NCBI GenBank assembly: GCA_002428485.1
Contig: DIWM01000050.1
Location: forward strand, 1-64,000
Direction of reading: 5' to 3'
Source: Deltaproteobacteria bacterium UBA6106
GTDB lineage: Bacteria; Desulfobacterota; Syntrophorhabdia; Syntrophorhabdales; Syntrophorhabdaceae
DNA length: 64,000 bases
In this document: positions 1-8,247 of the stretch, one piece after another
Numbering within the stretch: position 1 is the first letter of the stretch
How the letters are laid out: each line of letters starts with the position of its first letter
The notes under the pieces: generated by a model
What the model saw: only the letters and a program-made list of their open reading frames with translations
Told to the model about the DNA's origin: nothing
Databases searched by the model: none
Program-made: the position numbers and the translations under genes

Positions 1-1
1 G

Positions 2-40
2 GAGGCGGTACAGGCGGCAGCGAAGACAATGAAGAAATGA
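2..40 (+). CDS. C-terminal tail of an upstream protein (partial)
   Basis: The first bases hold an open frame of 12 codons ending in TGA at 38-40. A Shine-Dalgarno-like GGGAGGAG follows, and the next gene starts at 59. An 18-base gap to a same-strand gene is operon-like. In xanthine-dehydrogenase-type loci a medium FAD subunit often precedes the molybdenum subunit, so this could be that subunit's tail. Too little is visible to name it. Confidence 0.4.
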   Translation, partial: EAVQAAAKTMKK

Positions 41-58
41 CAGGGAGGAGATGGTACG

Positions 59-2416
59 ATGAAAGAATATAGTGTTATAAATACGAGGCTTCCAAGGGTT
101 GATGCGCGTGCAAAGGCAACGGGAGAGGCACGCTATACCGATGACCTCTCAATGCCCAACATGCTCTACGGCGCGCTTCTCCAGAGCCCTCTTGCCCATG
201 CAAAGATCAAGAATATCGATGTTTCAGCGGCAAAAAAACTGATAGGCGTGAAAGAGGTGGTGACAGCGAAGGAGGCCAGCCCCGTCCGTTTCGGGTTGAG
301 CCCGGCGAGGTACGATGAGACGATGTACTGCAGCGAAAAGGTACGATACATCGGCGACGAGATCGCCGCCGTCGCCGCCGTCGACCCGGAGACCGCCCTT
401 GAGGCAGTATCGCTTATCAAGGTCGATTACGAAGAGCTCCCTGCTTATATGAACATCTTTGATGCCATGGCGGAGGGAGCGGCAGCGATCCATGCGGACT
501 TTCCAAACAACATCGGGGCCGAGGTACACCAGGAGTTTGGCAACGTGGAGGAGGCCTTCAAGGAGTGTGACTACATCAGGACAGATAAATTTGTAAACAA
601 GAGGCAGGATGGCGCATTTCTTGAGCCGCAGGCCACGCTGGCCCACTACGACTTTAACGGAAACCTGACCCTCTATACGTCAACCCAATCGCCCCATTAT
701 ATCCAGAGGATCATCGCGATGGTCCTCAACATACCCGTCGGCAAGGTACGGGTAATAAAGCCTTACGTCGGCGGCGGGTTCGGCCCGAAGGCATCGGCGA
801 GCACCCTTGAACTTACCACCTGCCTGCTTGCCATGAAGACCGGAAGGCCGGTAAAGATGACTTTTAACAGGGAACAGGTCTTCATGCATTCCCGCGGCCG
901 CCACCAGTTCTACCACGAGCTGACCACGGGCGTGAAGAAGGACGGAAGGCTCGTCGCCCTCCAGAATACCTGCTACCTTGACGGGGGCGGCTACACGAGC
1001 TTCGGCATCGCCACGATCTACTATGCCGGGTCTCTCCTTGGTGCGCCCTACAAGCTCCCCAACATGAAGTACGACGGATACCGCGTCTACACGAACAAGC
1101 CTGCCTGCGGCGCACAGCGCGGCCACGGCGGAGTCGCTGCGCGGGCGGCCTTCGAACAGCAGCTCGATGCCATTGCCGAAGAGATCGGCATGGACCCCGT
1201 TGAGTTCAGGCTGAAGAACATGATGCAGAGAGGGGACGTGACCTGCAATGAATTTAACATGAGCAGCCTCGGCATGAAGGAGTGCATAGAGGCGGTGAGG
1301 GACGGCTCTGACTGGAAGAACAAGAAAGGCAAGCTCCCCAAAGGCAAGGGCATCGGCATGGCGTGCGGATTCTTCGTCTCAGGCGCCGGCTATCCTATAT
1401 ACCGCTCGGAGACCTTCCACTCGACCGCCATGATCAAGCTTTCCGAGGACGGCGGGACAGCGGACCTCTACACCGCTTCAGCGGAGATCGGCCAGGGCTC
1501 CGACACGATCCTCACGATGATCGCGGCAGAGGCAATGGGAGTGAAGTATGATGATGTAGTGGTTCACTCCGGGAGCACAGACTACGGCATCGACCTCGGC
1601 GCCTATTCCTCGCGGCAGACCCTCATGTCCGGCCACGCCGTCAAGCAGGCTGCAGAGGATGTGAAGCGGCAGGTCCTCGAAGTGCTGTCAAAGACACTCA
1701 ACGTGCCCGTGGAAGATATGGATGCCAGGGACGGTTTGATACAGTTCAAAAAAGGGAATGTCGATTTTTCTAAATTGAGAACGCAGTATATAAAGGAACA
1801 CCGAGGCTGGCCCGACCAGCCGGGCGGAGACATGCTCACCTTCAAGGAGGCAGCCCGCATTGCCTACCTCGAGAAGGGGGTTGTGGTAGGAGGCGGAGCG
1901 TACAAGCCGGGAGAGCTGGGAGGCTCCTATAAAGGGGCAGCAGTAGGAACATCCCCTGCCTACGGATGCTCGGCGCAGGTCGTGGAGGTCACCGTCGATA
2001 TGGAGACCGGCAAGGTCACCGTGGACAACATGACCGACGCCCATGACTGCGGCTTCGCCATTAACCGCACCAACGTAGAGGGGCAGATGCAGGGCTCCCT
2101 TTCCATGGGGCTGGGCGAGGCCCTCTTCGAGGAGGTAAAGTTCGACGGCAAGGGCAAGATAGAGAACCCGACGCTGGGGGAATACCGGATACCCACCGCC
2201 CTCGATATGCCCAACGTGAAGACGATCATCGTCGAGAGCAATGAGCCCAACGGCCCCTTCGGCGCCAAAGAGGTCGGGGAGGGGGCGATCATGCCCACGA
2301 TCCCTGCGATCCTGAACGCCATCTACGATGCCGTCGGTGTGCGCACTACAGAGCTCCCCGTAACATCGGAGAGGCTGTACACGGCGCTGCAGGAGAAGGA
2401 TAAGGATAAGAAGTAG
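59..2416 (+). CDS. Xanthine-dehydrogenase-family molybdopterin-binding subunit, 4-hydroxybenzoyl-CoA reductase alpha-like
   Basis: This 785-residue protein has the full length of the large molybdenum-cofactor subunit of the xanthine dehydrogenase family. The a/b hammerhead domain occupies about residues 15-125 and the cofactor-binding domains follow. A glycine-rich cofactor loop, GGGFGPK, lies near residue 240. The motif GAKEVGEG near 735-741 carries the glutamate that is catalytic in this family. It starts at ATG 59 after GGGAGGAG. Its neighbours are phenylphosphate-synthase-like genes and UbiX, so a reductive dehydroxylase of the 4-hydroxybenzoyl-CoA reductase type is plausible. The family also covers purine, aldehyde and nicotinate hydroxylases, so the substrate is an inference. 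A [2Fe-2S] small subunit is not seen in the window. Confidence 0.85.
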   Translation: MKEYSVINTRLPRVDARAKATGEARYTDDLSMPNMLYGALLQSPLAHAKIKNIDVSAAKKLIGVKEVVTAKEASPVRFGLSPARYDETMYCSEKVRYIGDEIAAVAAVDPETALEAVSLIKVDYEELPAYMNIFDAMAEGAAAIHADFPNNIGAEVHQEFGNVEEAFKECDYIRTDKFVNKRQDGAFLEPQATLAHYDFNGNLTLYTSTQSPHYIQRIIAMVLNIPVGKVRVIKPYVGGGFGPKASASTLELTTCLLAMKTGRPVKMTFNREQVFMHSRGRHQFYHELTTGVKKDGRLVALQNTCYLDGGGYTSFGIATIYYAGSLLGAPYKLPNMKYDGYRVYTNKPACGAQRGHGGVAARAAFEQQLDAIAEEIGMDPVEFRLKNMMQRGDVTCNEFNMSSLGMKECIEAVRDGSDWKNKKGKLPKGKGIGMACGFFVSGAGYPIYRSETFHSTAMIKLSEDGGTADLYTASAEIGQGSDTILTMIAAEAMGVKYDDVVVHSGSTDYGIDLGAYSSRQTLMSGHAVKQAAEDVKRQVLEVLSKTLNVPVEDMDARDGLIQFKKGNVDFSKLRTQYIKEHRGWPDQPGGDMLTFKEAARIAYLEKGVVVGGGAYKPGELGGSYKGAAVGTSPAYGCSAQVVEVTVDMETGKVTVDNMTDAHDCGFAINRTNVEGQMQGSLSMGLGEALFEEVKFDGKGKIENPTLGEYRIPTALDMPNVKTIIVESNEPNGPFGAKEVGEGAIMPTIPAILNAIYDAVGVRTTELPVTSERLYTALQEKDKDKK

Positions 2417-2424
2417 AGAGGATC

Positions 2425-3072
2425 ATGTCCATACTGCTCATTCAGAACTGGGATATTATTCACGGAAAGGAAGAGGAGTATGCGAAGTTTATTACTGAAG
2501 TATATATACCCGAGACTACGGGAATCGGGATCATTTCTGTAGGCGGTTTTTATGTGGAAGTCGGCTTTGGACCGCGGGTCATCGCGGTCCACAGTGTCAA
2601 CGAGATGGGTGAGCTCCTGAAGGCCCTTACCGACACGACGTTTAAAAACCTTGCAAAGGAGTTGAGAAAGTACGTCTATAATTTGCGGAGGTACGTGCTG
2701 GAGCCCACGGGCGCTGCCCAGAAGGCGAAGTACGGAATCCAGAAGGGCGTGTGGAAGTTCAACCAGTATTACGATCTGAGGCCGGGGGTAAAGAAGTCCT
2801 ATGCGGAATTTCTTGTGAATGAATATGTCCCGACGATGGAAAAGATCGATTACGTTAAACTGACGGGCGGCTGGAACGTTGTCCTCGGGGGATTCAGCGA
2901 GATCATTGCAGAGTTTACCTTTGCCGATCCCATAGACATCGGGAGGCTTCTTGCGAATGAGGATTTCAGAAAGATATCGCTGAGGCTTAAAAACGAGTAC
3001 GCGACCAATTATATGAGCCGGATCATCCGCTGCACCGAGCGGTTTGATGAGCCGCGATGGTTTAAAGTTTAA
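2425..3072 (+). CDS. Unknown protein made of two tandem dimeric alpha-beta-barrel-like repeats
   Basis: This 215-residue cytoplasmic protein has no signal peptide. Its two halves align by eye. Residues about 6-96 and 114-207 share the pattern G-x3-YAxF, EY(I/V)P, GG-x2-V-x2-GF, then an LL-rich helix and a helix with Y-x2-N. This looks like an internal duplication of a small NIPSNAP/EthD-type ferredoxin-like domain, but I cannot confirm the family. It starts 8 bases after the molybdenum subunit gene and precedes ppsA-like, so it is probably in the same operon. It is not the CBS-domain third subunit known for phenylphosphate synthase. A binding or monooxygenase-like role is possible but unproven. 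Confidence 0.6.
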   Translation: MSILLIQNWDIIHGKEEEYAKFITEVYIPETTGIGIISVGGFYVEVGFGPRVIAVHSVNEMGELLKALTDTTFKNLAKELRKYVYNLRRYVLEPTGAAQKAKYGIQKGVWKFNQYYDLRPGVKKSYAEFLVNEYVPTMEKIDYVKLTGGWNVVLGGFSEIIAEFTFADPIDIGRLLANEDFRKISLRLKNEYATNYMSRIIRCTERFDEPRWFKV

Positions 3073-3081
3073 GAGGGGAGA

Positions 3082-3094
3082 ACCATACTATGGT
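3082..3094. promoter_or_regulatory. Perfect 13-bp palindrome upstream of ppsA-like gene
   Basis: ACCATA-C-TATGGT is a perfect inverted repeat in the 97-base gap between the duplicated unknown protein and the ppsA-like start. Its size and place suit a repressor or activator half-site pair. No regulator gene is adjacent, and a short palindrome can occur by chance. Confidence 0.25.
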
Positions 3095-3169
3095 CTAATG
3101 TTGCAGAGTGATTCGTAATTGAAGGGAGGTGATTTCTTTTACGGTACAAACAAAAAAAAGGGGGTAATT

Positions 3170-5017
3170 ATGGCAGATGTAAAGAAGTTTCCGTACGCGT
3201 CAGAGGTAGTACTACCACCGGAGCTCGAAGGCTGGGAAGAGATGTACCCGCCCCAGCGTTTATTCAGCAAGGACAGAGAAGCCTGGGAGAATAAGCATTT
3301 CTGGTATCAGGACAAGATCCATGCTCCTGAGCCGATGTATCCGCTTGACGATATCTTCCAGGAGGCATGGCAGATATCTCTTTCCCAGTTTACCACAAGG
3401 GTGTTCTGTATCCCGCCGGCACAGGGTGTGGCCCAGAGGATGTTAGGCTGCTACATGTATATCACGGCGGTGGAACCGCCGCCCCCCGAGGTGATCGCGG
3501 AGAAGGCGGAGCACTTCCAGAAAAGGGTATTTTACGTCTTTGAGAACTACGATGCGCTGTGGGACAAGTGGCTTGAAAAGTTCCAGGCTCTGGGAAGGGA
3601 GATGGAGTCGCTCAAGATACCAAAGGAATTTGACAAATATGTGCCCGATTCCGAGATCTTCCCGGCGCCGAGAGGCTATACCCAGGCATACGAGATCATA
3701 GAGGCGTTCAATACCATCATAAGCCAGATATTCAAGGCATGGCAGTACCATTTTGAGTATTTGAACCTTGCCTACCTTGGGTATCTCATGTTTGTGGATA
3801 CGGCGCGGAAGTTATTCCCCGGCATAAAAGAGAGCACCATCGGAAAAATGGTCGCCGGAGCCGAGGTATCCATGTTCCGCCCGGAGGAAGAACTGTGCCG
3901 GTTAAGCAGGCTGGCAGCAGGGCAGCCGCCCGTTGCCGAGATCCTGAAAAAGAGTATCCCGGCCGATAAAAAGATCGAAGAATTAAAAAGTATCGATGCC
4001 GGCAGGGTATGGCTTGAGGAACTTGAAAGGATCAAAAACCCCTGGTTCTTCGTGTCCTGCGGAAGCGGCTGGTATCACTTCGAGGGCAGTTGGACGAACA
4101 AGATGGATGTGCCTTTCAGCTATATGCAGAGCTATGTCGAGAGGCTCGAAAAGGGAGAGAGGATAGAGAGGTCCCTCACGGCGATCAGCGAAGAAAGGGA
4201 CAGGATCGTCAGCGAGTATAAGGCCCTCATAAAGACCGACGATGACAGGAAATCTTTTGAGGACGCATACAAGGTCGTAAGGACGATCTACCGGTACGCC
4301 GAAGACCACCTCTTCTGGGTTGAACACTGGCTCCATACGATCTGGTTTGAAAAGATCAGGGAATTTGGAGGTCTCCTTGTTAAGAACAACGTGCTGAAGA
4401 AAACGGACGACATATTCCTCTTCAACAGATTCGAAGTACCCATGCTGCTCGAAGATCTGGCAACTGCGTGGGCTTTGGGCGAAGGTGCCCCCACAAGGGG
4501 TAAATTCTGGATGGAAAAGGCAGCGAAGAGGAAGAAGATACTCGATGCGGCGAGGGAATGGATGGCGGCGCCGGGGCTTGGCGTGCCGCCGGAAGAGGTC
4601 TCCGAGCCGTTCACTGTCATGCTCTGGGGGGTTACTACGGACAAAGTGGCCGAATGGCTGAAGGGCTCCGAGACGGCATCCAAGGACGTTAGCGAGATCA
4701 AGGGTTTTGCGTCATCCGCGGGAGTTGCCGAAGGCCCTGCGAGGGTGCTCAAGCTCCTTGAAGACGTCGTGAAGCTGGAGGCAGGCGAGATCATGGTTTC
4801 TCCCTGCACCAATCCTTCATGGGCACCGGTCTTTACAAAGATAAAGGCGGCCGTAACGGACATCGGGGGGCTCACATCCCACGCTGCCATTGTTTCGAGA
4901 GAGTATGGCCTGCCGTCCGTGACCGGTACGGGGATCGCCACATCGGTGATAAAAACGGGCGATATCATCAAGGTCGACGGCAGTACGGGTATTGTCACGA
5001 TCGTTAAGAGGGCATAG
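3170..5017 (+). CDS. ppsA: Phenylphosphate synthase alpha-like subunit (PEP-synthase phosphohistidine part)
   Basis: The 615-residue protein ends in a PEP-utilizer mobile domain (about 525-613) with GGLTSHAAIVSREYG. H571 is the likely phospho-accepting histidine. The N-terminal 500 residues lack the PEP synthase ATP-grasp and pyruvate domains. That matches the split organisation of phenylphosphate synthase, whose 70-kDa subunit carries the histidine and whose 40-kDa subunit binds ATP. The enzyme turns phenol plus ATP into phenylphosphate, AMP and phosphate. The start is taken at ATG 3170 behind a purine/GGGGG ribosome site rather than the TTG at 3119. The symbol is by family resemblance; the true substrate could be another phenolic. 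The TSH signature replaces the more usual TCH. Confidence 0.75.
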   Translation: MADVKKFPYASEVVLPPELEGWEEMYPPQRLFSKDREAWENKHFWYQDKIHAPEPMYPLDDIFQEAWQISLSQFTTRVFCIPPAQGVAQRMLGCYMYITAVEPPPPEVIAEKAEHFQKRVFYVFENYDALWDKWLEKFQALGREMESLKIPKEFDKYVPDSEIFPAPRGYTQAYEIIEAFNTIISQIFKAWQYHFEYLNLAYLGYLMFVDTARKLFPGIKESTIGKMVAGAEVSMFRPEEELCRLSRLAAGQPPVAEILKKSIPADKKIEELKSIDAGRVWLEELERIKNPWFFVSCGSGWYHFEGSWTNKMDVPFSYMQSYVERLEKGERIERSLTAISEERDRIVSEYKALIKTDDDRKSFEDAYKVVRTIYRYAEDHLFWVEHWLHTIWFEKIREFGGLLVKNNVLKKTDDIFLFNRFEVPMLLEDLATAWALGEGAPTRGKFWMEKAAKRKKILDAAREWMAAPGLGVPPEEVSEPFTVMLWGVTTDKVAEWLKGSETASKDVSEIKGFASSAGVAEGPARVLKLLEDVVKLEAGEIMVSPCTNPSWAPVFTKIKAAVTDIGGLTSHAAIVSREYGLPSVTGTGIATSVIKTGDIIKVDGSTGIVTIVKRA

Positions 5018-5033
5018 ACCTTGTAAACAGAGC

Positions 5034-5066
5034 GGGTTGGTGGCGCCGCCGAAGCGCTTCCAACCC
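5034..5066 (+). terminator. Stem-loop between the ppsA-like and ppsB-like genes
   Basis: GGGTTGG (5034-5040) pairs with CCAACCC (5060-5066). The 19-base loop contains a second palindrome, AAGCGCTT. Only a short T run follows, so partial termination or an mRNA-processing/stability hairpin is as likely as full termination. Confidence 0.45.
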
Positions 5067-5107
5067 CTTTCTAAACAAAAAGGGTGAAGCAAAAAGGGGG
5101 AATTATC

Positions 5108-6181
5108 ATGGCAGAGAAATGGATTTACTGGTTGAAAGAGGTTGGGCAGGAGGACAATAATGTTGTCGGGAAGAAGTGCGCCAACCTTGGAGAGTTGACA
5201 AAGGCAGGGTTTCACGTACCGCCGGGTTTTGCCCTCGGCGTGGAGGCATACTCGCGGTTCATGAAAGAGACAGAGGCCACTGACCTTTTATTAAAATTTC
5301 TGGACACCTTCCATGCCGACCCGAACAATGTTGCCGACACTTTGAAATACGAAGAGGCGTCGAATGCAATGAGAGCTCTGGTTGAATCGGTCAAGATGCC
5401 GCCTGATATGGAAAAGACCATAAAAGAATACTACGCAGAGATGTGCAGGATTGCAGGCTGTGAAAATATATATGTTGCGACGCGTTCGGCAGGGCCGATG
5501 AGCCACCCGGGCCAGTATGAGACATACCTGAACGTGAGCGGGGCAGATGATGTGGCGTTCAATGTGGTACGGGTATGGTCGAGCACGTTCAATACCCGCT
5601 CTGTCATCGCAAGGGCAAGGCTCAACCTGCCGCTCCATTATGACCCAATAGGCGTGGCGGTGCTGACCATGGTCGACGCAAAGGCGGCAGGCGTGATGTT
5701 CACGGTCAACCCTGTGAACGGCGACGAGTCGAAGGTGGCGATCGAGGGAAGTTTTGGCTACGGCGAGGCGGTTGTTTCGGGCAACGTGACGCCGGACAGG
5801 TATCTGGTAGATAAGATCACCCTGGAGATAGATGAAAAGGTGATTTCAGACAAAGGGAGCGAGTTCATCTACAACCCTGGAACAAAAGAGATGGAATACA
5901 TAGATCTGCCTCCGGACCAAAGGAAAAGGCAGTGCCTTGAAGATAAAGAGGTGCTGGAGCTCACGAGGCTCGCAAAAAAGATCGAAGCCCATTTCGGATG
6001 TCCCCAGGACGTAGAGTGGTCCATCTCGGGAAGCCTCCCCTTCCCGGAAAGTATCTTTCTTGTGCAGGCCCGTCCCGAGAGCGTATGGGGCAAGAAAAAG
6101 AAGGAATCTGTCCTTGGAAAGAAAAGCGGTATGGAACTTTTGTTCGAGAGGGCTACGACTCCCATAAAGCTGAAGATATGA
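5108..6181 (+). CDS. ppsB: Phenylphosphate synthase beta-like subunit (PEP-synthase ATP-binding part)
   Basis: The 357-residue protein corresponds to the N-terminal pyruvate-phosphate dikinase/PEP synthase nucleotide-binding domain and stops where the swivelling domain would begin. Visible motifs are the N-terminal GKKCANLGEL, the ATP-site arginine in ATRSAGPMSHPGQYET (about 124-139), and the ATP-grasp end QDVEWS followed by FLVQARPES. It would transfer the beta-phosphoryl group of ATP to the histidine of the PpsA-like partner just upstream. The start is ATG 5108 after AAAAAGGGGG, nearly the same leader as the ppsA-like gene. The small CBS-domain subunit that stimulates the Thauera enzyme is not in the window. 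Confidence 0.75.
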   Translation: MAEKWIYWLKEVGQEDNNVVGKKCANLGELTKAGFHVPPGFALGVEAYSRFMKETEATDLLLKFLDTFHADPNNVADTLKYEEASNAMRALVESVKMPPDMEKTIKEYYAEMCRIAGCENIYVATRSAGPMSHPGQYETYLNVSGADDVAFNVVRVWSSTFNTRSVIARARLNLPLHYDPIGVAVLTMVDAKAAGVMFTVNPVNGDESKVAIEGSFGYGEAVVSGNVTPDRYLVDKITLEIDEKVISDKGSEFIYNPGTKEMEYIDLPPDQRKRQCLEDKEVLELTRLAKKIEAHFGCPQDVEWSISGSLPFPESIFLVQARPESVWGKKKKESVLGKKSGMELLFERATTPIKLKI

Positions 6182-6188
6182 ATTCAAC

Positions 6189-6323
6189 CGGCTCATGGCT
6201 CGTAGCTCATGGCAGATAAGCAAGAGCAACGAAGAAGGAACAGTACGGAGCATACAGGGAGCGCTTCCTCTGCCTGTTCCTTGCTTTTATTGCCATGCGC
6301 TATCAGCTATGAACTATGAGCCG
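6189..6323. repeat. Composite inverted repeat, 'GCTCAT/ATGAGC' family
   Basis: The left arm (6189-6214) is made of GGCTCATGG and TAGCTCATGG words. The right arm (6291-6323) is their reverse complement, ending ATGAACTATGAGCCG. About 75 bases of unique sequence lie between them. It starts 7 bases after the ppsB-like stop. Between 6324 and 6500 I see no gene or clear signal. Confidence 0.8.
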
Positions 6324-6500
6324 CATTTTACGCCTCACGACGGTTTGCTACGGGAACGGTTTCATTGCGAGGCCAGTCTCGAGCAACAAGCCCGACGCCG
6401 ATGCTCTCATGATGTATACGGGATACGCTATTTTCTACGTAATATTAAAATTTGAACACCCAATGTTCAAAACAAGGGCACGTTTTTATATTTTAATCCG

Positions 6501-6582
6501 GATGATTCCCCGCAGTTTACTGCGGGGCGACACAGTTCCCTCTCCCCTGGCGGGAGAGGGTCGGGGAGAGGGGGAATGATAC
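6501..6582. repeat. Hairpin repeat element with CCCTCTCCC/GGGAGAGGG stem
   Basis: Two perfect hairpins lie in series. CCCCGCAG-TTTA-CTGCGGGG spans 6508-6527. CCCTCTCCC, a 5-base loop and GGGAGAGGG span 6538-6560. A third arm, GGGGAGAGGGGG, could compete for the same partner strand, and the element ends in GGAATGATAC. Related copies occur near 27448, 32698, 32950, 33001, 37717 and (rearranged) 48818. Confidence 0.8.
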
Positions 6583-6627
6583 GGCCGGGCTTCCTCTCCT
6601 ACGCTAAGTGCAGCATAGGAAATTGTT

Positions 6628-7860
6628 ATGAAAAAATATCTGTTAATTATCACCACGCTTGATACGAAGGGGAGAGAAGCGGAATATGTAAGAGATTGCG
6701 TTCAGGGCCTTGGCGTCCAGCCTGTATTGATGGATACGGGAACCCTGGGAAGGCCGCTTGTTGATCCTGACATTACGAGCAAAAATGTAGCGCTTGCGGC
6801 CGGGTATGATCTTGAAGATATAATAAAGAAAAAAGATCGCTCAGGCGCTGTTGAGGCCATGCAGAAGGGTGGGGCCGTCCTGGCGAGGCGTTTGTTCGAT
6901 GAGGGAAAGCTCCACGGTGTTTTCGGGATGGGCGGCGGGACGGGCACGGCGATAGTGACATCCATTATGCGCTCGCTGCCGTTCGGCCTTCCGAAGGTTG
7001 TCGTTTCAACCGTCGCGTCCCGCGACATCAGGGAGTACATAGGCACAAAAGACATCGTCATGTTTCATTCGGTAGCAGACATCCTGGGTTCCAATGAATT
7101 CATTCGTCGTATACTCGCGCAGGCGGCATACGCGGTATGCGGGATGATGCAGCTGGAGGCCGCTGTCAAACAAGGGAAGCCCATGGTGGGAGTCACCGCC
7201 TACGGCGTCAATTCTGCCTGCGCGCTGAACGCAGAGCCGTTCCTTGAAAGAAAGGGATACGAGATGATCGGGTTTCATGCCAATGGGGTCGGCGGAATGG
7301 CAATGGAGGAGATGGTCGGGCAGGGGCTGCTCGCCGGTGTCCTTGATTTTACTCCCCACGAATTGGCAGACGAGATGTATGGAGGGTATTGCAGGGGCAT
7401 AGGCCAGAAACGATTCGAGATGGCAGGGGAAATGGGCATACCGCTCGTTCTCGCACCGGGCGGCCTTGATAATGCCGTCTTCAGCCCCTATTACCCCATG
7501 CCGGACACCTTGAAGGGGAGAAAGATCCACGCACACGACACGCGTTTTTGTGTTCGCATGGACAAGGATGAAATGGTAAAGTTTGCGGAGATCATCGGGG
7601 AGAAGCTCAACAGGTCGCGGGGGCCGGCTCACGTGCTTATCCCGGGGAAGGGATGGTCCGAGGCCGATAAGCCCGGAATGGAGCTTTTTGATCCTGATAT
7701 TGACAGGGTTTTTGTTGACCGGCTGAAAAAGATCCTCGGGACGGGTATCCCCGTTGAGGAGATGGATGTCCACATAAGCGAGGCGGCATTTGCGGAGCGG
7801 GCAGTAGATATCCTCGACGGGATGGTAAAAAAGATAGAGAAGAACATGAAGAAAGGGTAG
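6628..7860 (+). CDS. Tm-1-like ATP-binding domain protein (UPF0261)
   Basis: The 410-residue protein matches the UPF0261/Tm-1-like family along its whole length. It opens with a beta strand and ITTLDTKGREAEY, carries the nucleotide-loop region GMGGGTGTAIVTSIM near residues 109-123, and has a C-terminal half with PGGLDNAVFSPYYPMP. In plants the Tm-1 protein binds ATP and viral replicase. Bacterial members are often found with catabolic genes but have no settled reaction. It sits 9 bases before lpdD, so it is probably co-transcribed with the prenyl-flavin genes. The start at ATG 6628 has only a weak ribosome site (AGG). Confidence 0.75.
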   Translation: MKKYLLIITTLDTKGREAEYVRDCVQGLGVQPVLMDTGTLGRPLVDPDITSKNVALAAGYDLEDIIKKKDRSGAVEAMQKGGAVLARRLFDEGKLHGVFGMGGGTGTAIVTSIMRSLPFGLPKVVVSTVASRDIREYIGTKDIVMFHSVADILGSNEFIRRILAQAAYAVCGMMQLEAAVKQGKPMVGVTAYGVNSACALNAEPFLERKGYEMIGFHANGVGGMAMEEMVGQGLLAGVLDFTPHELADEMYGGYCRGIGQKRFEMAGEMGIPLVLAPGGLDNAVFSPYYPMPDTLKGRKIHAHDTRFCVRMDKDEMVKFAEIIGEKLNRSRGPAHVLIPGKGWSEADKPGMELFDPDIDRVFVDRLKKILGTGIPVEEMDVHISEAAFAERAVDILDGMVKKIEKNMKKG

Positions 7861-7869
7861 AATATCAGG

Positions 7870-8247
7870 ATGGATTTTTTTGAAATCACGGAGAAGAAGG
7901 CGTCTTTTGAAGTATCGGCGCACACGATGTTGGTCGGCAGCGACCTCCTTGTCGTTCTCACCGGCGGCCGCGCCCACATCGGCGCCGTCGCCATTGCGCA
8001 GCCAAGGCCCAGCATCAAGGACGCGCAAAAGTTAAGCTCGACCAGCTCGGTCTTTACCCATGTGGGCCACAAGGAAGACGTGGTGGCAAAGACAATGTCG
8101 GAGGAGCTTTCAAAAGAGTTGAACAAAAGGGCGGTGGTCGCCGCGGGCATTCACTGGGATGGATTGAAGAAGAAAGACATCGGGCTTATTGTCGATCTAT
8201 GCAGGAAAATTACGAAAAGGATCATCATGGAGGTGTCAAAGAGGTGA
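7870..8247 (+). CDS. lpdD: Prenylated-flavin chaperone / non-oxidative decarboxylase subunit D-like protein (LpdD family)
   Basis: At 125 residues the protein has the length of the small D subunits that accompany UbiD-type hydroxyarylic acid decarboxylases (LpdD, BsdD, VdcD). The N-terminal half carries the GGRAHIGAVAIAQPRPS segment, and the centre has a conserved-looking SSVFTHVGHKEDVVA. A role in delivering prenylated FMN to a UbiD enzyme is known for the family. It overlaps the ubiX start by 4 bases (GTGA), so the two are translationally coupled. The UbiD-type catalytic partner itself is not in this window. Confidence 0.7.
   Translation: MDFFEITEKKASFEVSAHTMLVGSDLLVVLTGGRAHIGAVAIAQPRPSIKDAQKLSSTSSVFTHVGHKEDVVAKTMSEELSKELNKRAVVAAGIHWDGLKKKDIGLIVDLCRKITKRIIMEVSKR

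Noticed and set aside
3170..6181. A PEP synthase split by frameshift
   Set aside because: Each part has its own ribosome site and start, the order (histidine part first) is reversed, and the PEP/pyruvate domain is absent, as in phenylphosphate synthase.
7006..8028. 340-codon minus-strand frame opposite the Tm-1-like and lpdD genes
   Set aside because: Shadow frame without motif or start signal; the plus-strand genes are well supported.
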